Shown piece by piece: positions 1 to 6,029 of a stretch of 7,082 bases of DNA (position 1 is the stretch's first letter; every line of letters starts with the position of its first letter). A model generated the notes under the pieces. That model saw only the letters and a list, made by a program, of their open reading frames with translations, was not told the DNA's origin and did not search any database. Origin of the DNA: Desulfosarcina sp. (GTDB taxonomy: Bacteria; Desulfobacterota; Desulfobacteria; Desulfobacterales; Desulfosarcinaceae); the NCBI GenBank assembly GCA_018224455.1, contig JAGTUY010000150.1, forward strand, positions 1 to 7,082. Reading direction: 5' to 3'. The translations under genes were made by a program, and so were the position numbers.

Positions 1-1038
1 CAGGAAATCTTCATCGAAACCGAAACGGCATTCGCGGAATCGATCTTTGCCAACCCCCATGCCTTTGCCGTGGGCTGCATTATTCCGGCCCTTTATTTCG
101 GGGAGCGGCGCCTGGCTCTCGACGAAGCCATCTGTCCCCGGCTCAAAGAGGGGCTGGAGACGGTCATGGTCCTCATGCATCACTGGACAGACGGCACGTT
201 TCGACCACTGACCATCGAGGCACCGCTTTGCCGGACGGCCCTGCATGAAGAAAAAAAACGCCATGCGGGGATCTTCCTGTCCGGGGGCATGGATTCCCTG
301 GCCGCCCTGAAGCGGATCAAGGACAACTATGCCCCGACGCATTCCGGGTACCCCAGGGACGCCCTGCTGGTCCACGGTTTCGACATCGGCGGTGTAATCG
401 AGCGGGGTGCGAAATACCACGTGTTCGAACGCGCCAAAGCAGCCATGGCGCCCGTGGCCGCCGACGCCGATCTGGCCCTTATTCCCATCTATACGAATAT
501 CCGCCACCTGTGCGACAACCGTGACCTGTGGCTCAACCAGTTTTTCGGCGCCGTACTGGCCGCCGCCGGGCACGCTTTTTCCCCGCGCATCAACCTGGCC
601 TGGCTGGCATCTTCTTACGACATCCCCCACCTGCACCCCTGCGGCTCCCACCCCCTGCTGGACCCGGAGTACGGCAGCGCCGATCTTCAGATCCGCCACC
701 GCGATGTAGGATTATCCCGTATGGAAAAATTGAAAATGGTGGCCGGATGGGATGTGGCCTTCCAGAATTTCCGTGTCTGCCTGGCCAACGTGCCGGAAAA
801 GCTCAACTGCGGCCGCTGCGAGAAGTGCGTGCGCACCATGCTGGAACTGGAGGCCCTGGGCCTTCTGGACAAGACCCGGGCATTTGAAGAAAATGCAGTC
901 GATCCGGCCTGGCTGGACGCCTTCAGCATCACCATTCGGGTAAGAGAACCCTTCTACAAAGAACTGCTTGAACCGCTTCAGAGCCGCGGCAGGGGCGATC
1001 TGGCCAAAAAGATTGAAGAAAAACTAATCGATGCGTAA
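1..1038 (+). CDS. QueC-like PP-loop ATP pyrophosphatase family protein (5'-truncated)
   Basis: The reading frame is open from base 1, so the gene starts outside the window and 345 C-terminal residues are visible. The GTG at 70 is an internal codon, not a convincing start. An SGGMDS P-loop at visible residues 94-99 is the signature of PP-loop ATP pyrophosphatases, which adenylate a carbonyl or carboxyl group and release pyrophosphate. Near the C-terminus, C260 and the run C270-GR-C273-EK-C276 form a C-x9-C-x2-C-x2-C cluster. It closely resembles the zinc site of QueC (7-cyano-7-deazaguanine synthase). Unlike QueC, which begins with the P-loop, this protein has at least 90 residues before it, so it is a relative rather than queC itself. 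It is probably cytosolic. The substrate is unknown. Relatives occur in polysaccharide clusters and, as QatC-type proteins, in defence islands. The gene converges on the small minus-strand gene ending at 1062, 23 nt away, with no clear terminator between them. Confidence 0.8.
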   Translation, partial: QEIFIETETAFAESIFANPHAFAVGCIIPALYFGERRLALDEAICPRLKEGLETVMVLMHHWTDGTFRPLTIEAPLCRTALHEEKKRHAGIFLSGGMDSLAALKRIKDNYAPTHSGYPRDALLVHGFDIGGVIERGAKYHVFERAKAAMAPVAADADLALIPIYTNIRHLCDNRDLWLNQFFGAVLAAAGHAFSPRINLAWLASSYDIPHLHPCGSHPLLDPEYGSADLQIRHRDVGLSRMEKLKMVAGWDVAFQNFRVCLANVPEKLNCGRCEKCVRTMLELEALGLLDKTRAFEENAVDPAWLDAFSITIRVREPFYKELLEPLQSRGRGDLAKKIEEKLIDA

Positions 1039-1061
1039 AGCTGATCGACAAAGTACGCAAT

Positions 1062-1292
1062 CTATTTGAATTTGGATATTTTCAGTAGATATTTGGATAT
1101 TTTCAGCTGTTTCAAGGGAACACTGGACCATTTGCTGATGCGGACCCAATTTTGACGGTTTTCGCTGTCAGACCGTCTTTCTTTGGCCCTGCGTCTATCC
1201 GGTCTGCCCAAAAAAAACCCTTTGAATGAGAAAAGACGCCTTCTGTCTTTTCCTGTACGTCTTTCGATGAATGATCGATCGGTTCGTTGCAT
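1062..1292 (-). CDS. Small basic RRxGKDRR-motif protein, 76 aa
   Basis: This short protein is packed with arginine and lysine. ERRTGKDRRR lies at about residues 9-18, DRRRAKERR further on, and the tail contains WVRISKWSSVPLKQLKISKYL. Small proteins with repeated RRSGKDRR-like motifs and a WVR-SKWSS tail are, from memory, common in Desulfobacterota. Their function is not known to me, and nucleic-acid or membrane-surface binding is only a guess from charge. The ATG at 1292 was chosen because GAGG lies 8 nt upstream and the motif-rich part begins directly after it. The frame stays open to a GTG at 1391, giving 109 aa and overlapping the upstream small gene's end by 7 nt. That start is possible, but its added 33 residues look unrelated to the motif-rich region. 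The last 21 nt of repeat unit are duplicated, giving LKISKYL-LKISKFK. There are no membrane segments or signal peptide. Confidence 0.62.
   Translation of the reverse strand: MQRTDRSFIERRTGKDRRRLFSFKGFFLGRPDRRRAKERRSDSENRQNWVRISKWSSVPLKQLKISKYLLKISKFK
1070..1106. repeat. 16-bp direct repeat with 21-bp period
   Basis: ATTTGGATATTTTCAG occurs at 1070-1085 and again at 1091-1106. The period is 21 bp, exactly seven codons. It lies at the 3' end of the small minus-strand gene and produces the peptide repeat LKIS-K in its C-terminus, so the frame is kept. It looks like a recent in-frame tandem duplication. Confidence 0.85.
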
Positions 1293-1384
1293 ACAATGAA
1301 CCTCTGCCAGTGGGTTTCGCTGGAATGAGTCTGCAGCGGCGGCAACTGTCATTGGGGTTCGGACATGGCTTAAACGCCCGCACG

Positions 1385-1552
1385 TCAACACTCTTTTAAG
1401 GCCCTTCGATGGCTCATTTTCCGCCTGTTTTTTTTCCTCTTGTCTCTGTCCGGCTCGAGCATGGTGTGCATCACTCGCCGGTCTTTTCCACTTCGCTCAT
1501 CAAAATCGTCAATTTCACGAGAGGTTGGATGCGTATCTATTCTGTCAATCAT
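1385..1552 (-). CDS. Very small charged RRxGKDRR-motif protein, 55 aa
   Basis: Reading the minus strand from the ATG at 1552 gives an uninterrupted 55-codon frame ending in TGA at 1385. A GAGGAT element ends 6-7 nt before the start, an excellent ribosome binding site. The product starts MIDRIDTHPTSREIDDFDER, continues with SGKDRR at residues 21-26, and ends in a strongly basic stretch with DRDKRKKNRRK. The DERSGKDRR segment matches the ERRTGKDRR segment of the next gene downstream (1062-1292), so the two are probably paralogues or members of one motif family. The N-terminal third is acidic and the rest is basic. The function is unknown. The two genes are 92 nt apart in the same direction and could share one transcript from the promoter near 1665. 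The plus-strand frames covering this area have no such support. Confidence 0.6.
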   Translation of the reverse strand: MIDRIDTHPTSREIDDFDERSGKDRRVMHTMLEPDRDKRKKNRRKMSHRRALKEC

Positions 1553-1613
1553 TTTTTTATCCTCGCCAAATTTGGTTTTATTCCGTGTTGATGCCTACAA
1601 AAATTACACCAAA

Positions 1614-1633
1614 TTTAATACATGTTTAATACA
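1614..1633. repeat. 9-bp direct repeat with 11-bp period in leader
   Basis: TTTAATACA is present at 1614-1622 and again at 1625-1633, one helical turn apart. It lies between the proposed minus-strand promoter (1665-1673) and the start of the 55-aa gene. Same-face spacing fits a protein-binding site, but low-complexity AT-rich sequence could produce this by chance. Confidence 0.35.
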
Positions 1634-1664
1634 AATGCAATTAATGTGCAAATAAAAAGAGAAT

Positions 1665-1673
1665 ATTATATCA
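1665..1673 (-). promoter_or_regulatory. Extended -10 promoter for the small-gene pair
   Basis: On the minus strand this reads TGATATAAT, a perfect extended -10 element (TGnTATAAT). It lies about 112 bp upstream of the 55-aa gene. The -35 region, 17 nt further upstream, reads AATTTT and is poor, which is normal for an extended -10 promoter. The surrounding sequence is very AT-rich (12 G+C in 60 bases at 1621-1680). Transcription would run through both small genes. Confidence 0.5.
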
Positions 1674-1734
1674 ATGAAATCACTGCGAAAATTCCTATTC
1701 TAACCATCGCGGCAGGCAGGAAGTTATGAATAAA

Positions 1735-1752
1735 TTTACACAATTGTGTAAA
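1735..1752. promoter_or_regulatory. 18-bp perfect palindrome, candidate operator
   Basis: TTTACACAATTGTGTAAA is its own reverse complement over all 18 bases. It lies 60-80 bp upstream of the extended -10 element at 1665-1673, a typical activator position for the small genes, and 58 bp past the stop of the galT-like gene. As RNA it could form only a weak AT-rich hairpin, and no proper run of U follows, so a dimeric transcription-factor site is more likely than a terminator. The binding protein is unknown. Confidence 0.5.
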
Positions 1753-1810
1753 AAATTTCTGAACTTCACCTGATCGGCTCGTTTTCCCTGTAATAAAGAT
1801 TAGTTGTGCA

Positions 1811-2833
1811 TCAGAAGCCTTGTTTCAGCAGCGTGTTGATCTCCTCCGGGTAGGCCATGCACAGGGTTTCGTTGAACAGGTTGCGCAGGGCGCCGATGTC
1901 CGGGGTGCCCAACTTCTGGTTGAAAAAGGTGCGGGGCGAGAAGAGCAGGTGAAAACGAAAGTGATCGTCGCCCCAGGCGGCGGTAAAAAAGTTCATGTTG
2001 AAGCTGTAAACTCCCATCTTGTCGTATTCGGCCATCAATTGGGCCAAGCCGGTGGCCATATCCAGTACGTCATCGGCAGTGAGATCCAGGGTGCAGCGGG
2101 CATCCTCCACGACTGCCAGGACATCGCCGGCAACGCCCAAGGGGGCAAAGGCGGTCAACCAGTGCGTACGGCCAACCTGCCCCAGGTAGCGCTGGCCGGC
2201 ATCCTTTTCTGCAGCCACCAGGTCTTCCCAGTAGGTGGAACCATGGGAGTCTTTATAATTACTGGAAGCTTCGATTTCCTGGCGCATGAGGTTGGGGGCG
2301 GTAGATGTGGAGAACACCTGCAGGTGCGGATGAATCAGCGAACTTCCCGCCGGCGGCATGTAGTTCCAGTTAACGACGTGGTAGACGGATTCCGGATGGC
2401 CGGCGGCTGCCACACGACGGAAGAAGTCCAGCGCAAAACCGAATGTCTCGGCCATGTGCTCCGGCGTGAACGCCGTCATGGGGATGTAATGCCTGGCACC
2501 GAATGTGGCCACCGCGCCGATGCTGTCGTAGGGGGCAATGTTGGGAAAAATGACCATGTCGTCTTTTTGCATACGACCCTCGGCGATGAGGTCCTTGGGG
2601 AAGCAGGGGGTCACATCGAGCACCTTGTCCCCACAAAAGGGACACCAGGCCTCGGTGCCGGCCACGAGGGCATCGAAATCCGGCTTTTCCCATTGCAGTT
2701 TCATGAAATGGCAGATCCGGGCGGTTCGGCCGGTTAGTGGATCGATGCGGATCTCGCTGGGGATTCGCCGCTCGGCCATCGCCTGTTGCGGATTGAGCAT
2801 GACGGTCTCTTTCCTGATGGCCTCGAATTTCAT
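1811..2833 (-). CDS. Galactose-1-phosphate uridylyltransferase-like HIT protein
   Basis: This 340-aa protein of the GalT branch of the HIT superfamily would transfer a nucleotide between a sugar phosphate and UDP-glucose through a uridylyl-histidine intermediate in the cytosol. Visible motifs, numbered from the ATG at 2833, are: RIDPLTGRTARI at 29-40 (the GalT-like N-terminal R-x-P-L-T-G element), a CPFC knuckle at 64-67, H115 matching the third zinc ligand region, and HPHLQ at 168-172 with H170 as the expected nucleophile. FRFHLLFSPR near residue 295 resembles the second-half H-x-H-F-x-P of GalT. The active site has Leu where classical GalT has Gly (HPHGQ), so the true substrate may differ; an Ap4A-phosphorylase-like or other nucleotidyltransfer role is possible. 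The start at 2833 is preferred over the GTG at 2857 because AAAGGAG sits 7 nt before it. No gal-pathway neighbours are visible, and it stands alone between oppositely oriented units. Confidence 0.82.
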   Translation of the reverse strand: MKFEAIRKETVMLNPQQAMAERRIPSEIRIDPLTGRTARICHFMKLQWEKPDFDALVAGTEAWCPFCGDKVLDVTPCFPKDLIAEGRMQKDDMVIFPNIAPYDSIGAVATFGARHYIPMTAFTPEHMAETFGFALDFFRRVAAAGHPESVYHVVNWNYMPPAGSSLIHPHLQVFSTSTAPNLMRQEIEASSNYKDSHGSTYWEDLVAAEKDAGQRYLGQVGRTHWLTAFAPLGVAGDVLAVVEDARCTLDLTADDVLDMATGLAQLMAEYDKMGVYSFNMNFFTAAWGDDHFRFHLLFSPRTFFNQKLGTPDIGALRNLFNETLCMAYPEEINTLLKQGF

Positions 2834-3005
2834 GGCGACTCCTTTGAAACCGCTCACGGCAGGCAGTGAGGGTTTTTCGCTTTAGCGTTGACAGGATTGG
2901 CACCTGCTGATGACTGCGGGTAATCTCGACGTGTCATCCACGCGACGACCAGCGTCCATGGACGACAGAACTGAATAATGCAGAATGATCATAATTTTAC
3001 ATCTG

Positions 3006-3011
3006 TGTCAA
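3006..3011 (-). promoter_or_regulatory. Possible -35 box for the galT-like gene
   Basis: On the minus strand this is a perfect TTGACA, about 173 bp upstream of the galT-like start. The matching -10 position has no good hexamer: with 16 nt of spacing it reads ATCATT. It is therefore only a tentative promoter for the galT-like gene. Confidence 0.25.
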
Positions 3012-3180
3012 TGCGTTACCGCTAAACCGGCCCTTCACCGCCGTGCCAGTTGCGTTGTTTTTGCCAGATCGGCATGACCCCTGCCGTGTTAAAGGCAACC
3101 CACCCAGGGCGCAATCAAAGTGGCAGTTTCATTCTATCAATGACCACCGATTCTAACCGCATTGAAATATCATCGCCGGA

Positions 3181-3195
3181 TGACAATGTTTGTCA
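3181..3195. promoter_or_regulatory. Inverted repeat overlapping the operon -35 box
   Basis: TGACAA-TGT-TTGTCA is a 6-bp inverted repeat with a 3-bp spacer. Its right arm overlaps the proposed -35 hexamer of the operon promoter (3190-3195), so a bound dimer would be expected to block or modulate RNA polymerase there. The arms are short, and the repeat could be chance. Confidence 0.35.
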
Positions 3196-3218
3196 GTATA
3201 TGTAGAGTTGAATATTTA
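3190..3218 (+). promoter_or_regulatory. Sigma70-like promoter of the lipid operon
   Basis: TTGTCA (3190-3195) and TATTTA (3213-3218) are separated by exactly 17 nt, a good match to housekeeping promoters. Transcription would begin near 3225, leaving a short leader of about 23 nt that holds the ribosome binding site GAGGTG just before the ATG at 3248. I saw no sigmaE/ChrR-type promoter, which drives some related cfa clusters elsewhere. Confidence 0.5.
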
Positions 3219-3247
3219 CGACCCGAGCTTGGAAGTGAGGTGAAACG

Positions 3248-3829
3248 ATGACATTAGTGCTCTGGCCCAACAAACGCATTGCCTGGGTGGTTATGATGAC
3301 CCTGTTGGCAGTTCGGCCGGCAGACGCCACAGAGGTTGAAAAGGTAGTCTTCGACGAACAGGTGATGGTTGGCCAGCAGGCGTTGGCAATAAGGGGTGCC
3401 GGCGTGCTGCGGTACCTGCGCTTTATCAAGGCTTACGCCGGGGCCTTGTATACCCAACCGGGCCTTGCGCCCGAGATGGTCCTTTCTGACACGCCCAAAC
3501 GACTGGAGATCGAGTATTTTCACGCCCTGAAGGGTAAGGACTTCGGACCGGCCACCTACAAGGGACTGTCAAGTAATTTAGACGCGGCGGCAATTGAGCG
3601 TCTCCGTCCACGGATCGACTATCACAACAGCCTCTATGTGGACGTCCAGCCCGGTGATCGCTACGCCCTAACCTATGTTCCCGGTGTGGGCACGGAACTG
3701 GCTCTCAACGGCAGGCCGATGGGAATCATCGAGGGGGCGGACTTTGCAGCGGCTATTTTCTCTCTTTGGCTCGGGAAGAATCCATATGACAGACAGTTCA
3801 AAAACGCCCTGCTGGGCCTGGATGGTTAA
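3248..3829 (+). CDS. Secreted chalcone-isomerase-like protein
   Basis: The protein has 193 aa. Residues 1-27 form a signal peptide: KR near the N-terminus, a hydrophobic stretch at about 11-22, and a likely cut after ADA (A27). It should therefore be periplasmic. The mature part resembles the chalcone-isomerase-like family (Chalcone_3 type) in segments such as VLRYLRFIKAYAGALY, PKRLEIEYFHALKGKDF, and the C-terminal GIIEGADFAAAIFSLWLG followed by NPYDRQFKNALLG. Members of this fold that are not true chalcone isomerases bind fatty acids or lipids in other systems; no flavonoid chemistry is expected here. The start is supported by GAGGTG 5 nt upstream and the promoter at 3190-3218. It is the first gene of the operon, and its stop lies 5 nt before the transporter start. 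Genes of this type often sit beside cfa-like and DUF1295 genes, which points to a lipid-related role. The exact function is unknown. Confidence 0.8.
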   Translation: MTLVLWPNKRIAWVVMMTLLAVRPADATEVEKVVFDEQVMVGQQALAIRGAGVLRYLRFIKAYAGALYTQPGLAPEMVLSDTPKRLEIEYFHALKGKDFGPATYKGLSSNLDAAAIERLRPRIDYHNSLYVDVQPGDRYALTYVPGVGTELALNGRPMGIIEGADFAAAIFSLWLGKNPYDRQFKNALLGLDG

Positions 3830-3834
3830 ACCCC

Positions 3835-5223
3835 ATGCAAACTGAATCCTTTAAGGTACGCTTGGCTTATGCCATGCCGGCATTTGCCTTAGCCATTATC
3901 GGCATACCGGTATATGTGTACATCCCCAAATTCTATACGGATGTGGTCGGAATAGATATTGGTCTGGCGGGTCTTCTGCTGTTTGGCGTGCGCCTTTTTG
4001 ATGCCGTAACCGATCCGCTCATGGGCACCCTATCCGACCGAACCCGCTCTCGCTTCGGCCGCCGCAGGCCGTATATTATGGTTGGTTCAATCCTCGTCGC
4101 CGTCGCCCTGATTTTCCTGTTCAATCCTCCTGCGGTGTCGACCACCTGGAGCACACTCTGGTTTGCCTTCTGGATTTATGCGCTCTTTTTGTTCTGGACC
4201 CTGGTCACGGTTCCCTACGAATCGCTGGGTCCTGAGATCACCTATGACTACCACGCGAGAACGGCCTTGTTTGCCTGGCGGGATGGTTTTCTGATCGCCG
4301 GCACCCTGGCCGCCGCAGCGTCTCCGGCCCTGGTACAGGCCATCTTCGGGACCGGTGAGGATGCATCCGGCCAACGCAGCCAATTTTTCTGGATTTCGGT
4401 GATCTATGCCCCCTTGGTCGTGGGGATGTGCGGCTGGTGCGTCAGGGTCGTACACGAGCGGGATTACGTACCGGCAGTAACTTCAGCCGTTGGCTGGCGA
4501 GACCTTCGTTCGGTTTTTAAGAACCGGCCGTTTATGATCCTGTTGGCCGCCTATACGATCAGCGCCATCGGCAGCAACCTGCCGGCAACGCTGATTCTCT
4601 ACTACGTTCAGTACGTGCTCGGTTCAAGCCAGGCGGACCTATTTCTCATGCTTTACTTCGTGACCGGTATCCTCCTCCTTCCGGTCTGGGTCCGCCTGGC
4701 CCACCGCTTCGGCCGCAAAGAGACCTGGATTGCATCCATGGCAATCAACACCGGTGCATTCATCGGTGTCTTTTTTCTGGGTCCGGGAGACACCGCCGTC
4801 TATGCGATCCTGGTGGTGGTGTCCGGCATCGGATTCGGAGCCACCCTGGCCCTGCCCTCTGCCATCCAGGCAGATGTGATCGATTACGACGAGCTTAAAA
4901 CCGGACGCCGCCGGGAGGGCCAATATATCGGGTTGTGGTCTATCGCCAAGAAACTGGCTGCCGCCGTGGGTGTTGGTGTGGGTCTGGCCGTCCTCGGTGC
5001 CACCGGATACACGCCCAACGTTGCTCAGACCGACACGGTGCGCCTTGCCCTGCGTGTCCTCTACGCCCTGGTGCCATCGGTTTGCAACCTACTGGCCATC
5101 GCAATCGCCTTGTATTACCCCATCAGCGGTGACATCCACAGCCGTATCCGGGCAGCAATAGACCGGCGTCAGGCTGGCCATCTCGTTGCAGACCCGCTGA
5201 AACCCGCAGAAACGATCGGATAG
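3835..5223 (+). CDS. MFS_2/GPH-family transporter
   Basis: This 462-aa inner-membrane protein has about 12 predicted hydrophobic helices and belongs to the glycoside-pentoside-hexuronide:cation symporter (MelB-like, MFS_2) family. The signature DAVTDPLMGTLSDRTRSRFG lies at residues 56-75, followed by RRRPY. D56 and D60 match the cation-site D55 and D59 of E. coli MelB. N58 is replaced by T59, and the position of D124 by T125 (in TLVTVPYESL), so cation coupling may be altered. A second motif of the family appears near LAHRFGRKETW in the C-terminal half. The start lies 5 nt after the previous stop with only a weak GGATGG, so translational coupling is likely. No sugar-metabolism genes accompany it. 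Its place among lipid-modification genes, and the fact that the animal MFS_2 protein MFSD2A carries lysolipids, suggest a lipid or amphiphile substrate. That is inference; a sugar or other solute cannot be excluded. Confidence 0.85.
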   Translation: MQTESFKVRLAYAMPAFALAIIGIPVYVYIPKFYTDVVGIDIGLAGLLLFGVRLFDAVTDPLMGTLSDRTRSRFGRRRPYIMVGSILVAVALIFLFNPPAVSTTWSTLWFAFWIYALFLFWTLVTVPYESLGPEITYDYHARTALFAWRDGFLIAGTLAAAASPALVQAIFGTGEDASGQRSQFFWISVIYAPLVVGMCGWCVRVVHERDYVPAVTSAVGWRDLRSVFKNRPFMILLAAYTISAIGSNLPATLILYYVQYVLGSSQADLFLMLYFVTGILLLPVWVRLAHRFGRKETWIASMAINTGAFIGVFFLGPGDTAVYAILVVVSGIGFGATLALPSAIQADVIDYDELKTGRRREGQYIGLWSIAKKLAAAVGVGVGLAVLGATGYTPNVAQTDTVRLALRVLYALVPSVCNLLAIAIALYYPISGDIHSRIRAAIDRRQAGHLVADPLKPAETIG

Positions 5224-5228
5224 AAAAA

Positions 5229-6029
5229 ATGACCATGGAAAGCTGGATTGCCATACCGATGATCAACCTGGCCACCGTTGGTGCGATGATGACCGTGGGC
5301 TGGATTTTCAGTGTATTGCGCCGCAACGTCACCATCGTGGACAGCCTGTGGGGCTTGGGATTTGTGCTGGTGGCAGGCGTTGCCTTTTGGACCGGTAGCG
5401 GATTCGGCGGCCGCAGCCTGCTGGTTCTGGTCCTGACCGCCTGCTGGGGATTGCGCCTTGCCGGTTATCTGACCTGGCGCAACTGGGGCCAGGCGGAAGA
5501 TCACCGCTACGGCCAGTGGCGGGAGAAGAGCGGGCAGGGTTTCTGGATCGTCAGCCTCTTCAAGGTGTTCTGGCTGCAGGCGCTTTTTCTCTGGTTCATT
5601 TCTCTGGTACTACAGAAAGCGCAGCTGTCGGCGGAGCCGTCTCGATTCACCGCGCTGGACCTTGTTGGTACCGCTGTGTGGGGGGTTGGTTTTGTTTTCG
5701 AGTCGGTCGGAGACTGGCAGCTGGCCCGGTTCAAAGCCGATCCGAAAAACCGCGGCCGGGTTATGGATCAAGGTTTATGGGCCTGGAGCCGCCACCCCAA
5801 CTATTTCGGTGAGTTTTTAATCTGGTGGGGTTTCTTCCTGGTGGCCCTGGCCACACCGGGCGGAACGTGGACAATTATCAGTCCCATAGTTATCTCCATG
5901 GTACTGCTGAAAATGACCGGTGTGCCCCTGACCGAAGCAGCCCTCAAGACCCGGCGCCCCGGCTATGCCGATTACATCGAGAAAACCAGCACATTCTTTC
6001 CGTGGCCCCCGAAAAAGGATGCCTCATGA
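5229..6029 (+). CDS. DUF1295 integral membrane protein (steroid reductase/ICMT-like)
   Basis: This 266-aa protein has about six or seven hydrophobic segments (roughly residues 8-28, 42-56, 62-82, 107-127, 143-163, 197-209, 213-229). It matches the DUF1295 family, related to the C-terminal domain of steroid 5-alpha-reductases and isoprenylcysteine methyltransferases. Diagnostic motifs are DSLWGLGF at 38-45, EDHRYGQWR at 90-98, and DQGLWAWSRHPNYFGEFLIW at 180-199. The last is the cofactor-binding R-HPNY-GE core, so an NADPH- or SAM-dependent step on a lipid inside the membrane is plausible. The start lies 5 nt after the transporter stop with a poor ribosome site, so coupling is likely; an ATG 6 nt downstream is an alternative. 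Its stop overlaps the methyltransferase start as ATGA. DUF1295 genes are repeatedly found next to cfa-like genes, suggesting the two act on the same acyl chain. The actual reaction is unknown. Confidence 0.85.
   Translation: MTMESWIAIPMINLATVGAMMTVGWIFSVLRRNVTIVDSLWGLGFVLVAGVAFWTGSGFGGRSLLVLVLTACWGLRLAGYLTWRNWGQAEDHRYGQWREKSGQGFWIVSLFKVFWLQALFLWFISLVLQKAQLSAEPSRFTALDLVGTAVWGVGFVFESVGDWQLARFKADPKNRGRVMDQGLWAWSRHPNYFGEFLIWWGFFLVALATPGGTWTIISPIVISMVLLKMTGVPLTEAALKTRRPGYADYIEKTSTFFPWPPKKDAS

Larger units (their letters stand above)
2834..3247. other. Gene-free divergent intergenic region, 414 bp
   Basis: No supported gene lies here; the short frames lack ribosome binding sites and recognisable content. 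The region separates the start of the galT-like gene from the lipid operon and must hold both promoters. Recognisable elements are a TTGACA on the minus strand at 3006-3011, a 12-bp palindrome CGTCCATGGACG at 2953-2964, and the promoter with inverted repeat at 3181-3218. No transcription terminator or structured RNA was recognised. Confidence 0.7.

Noticed and set aside
1409..1655. Plus-strand frames of 60 and 71 codons in the AT-rich spacer
   Set aside because: They have no ribosome site or recognisable motif and overlap the better supported 55-aa minus-strand gene.
1820..2737. Long plus-strand frame of 305 codons opposite the galT-like gene
   Set aside because: It is the antisense shadow of a well-supported GalT-like protein, and its translation resembles no family I know.
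2834..2857. GTG start giving eight more residues on the galT-like protein
   Set aside because: The ATG at 2833 has a strong AAAGGAG at proper spacing, which lies within this extension.
2953..2964. 12-bp palindrome CGTCCATGGACG
   Set aside because: It is short and GC-rich, is not placed clearly at either promoter, and may be chance; it is noted only in the intergenic entry.
2911..2979. 22-codon plus-strand frame beginning MTAGNLDVSS
   Set aside because: It has no ribosome binding site and no similarity to anything recognisable.
3024..3092. Short GC-rich inverted repeats (CGGC...GCCG) considered as a terminator or structured RNA
   Set aside because: The stems are only 4 bp with loops of 8-9 nt, and no run of T follows either one.
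5825..6025. Upstream extension of the methyltransferase frame
   Set aside because: It lies wholly inside DUF1295 in another frame, has low-quality composition, and the ATG at 6026 has an ATGA overlap and a ribosome site.
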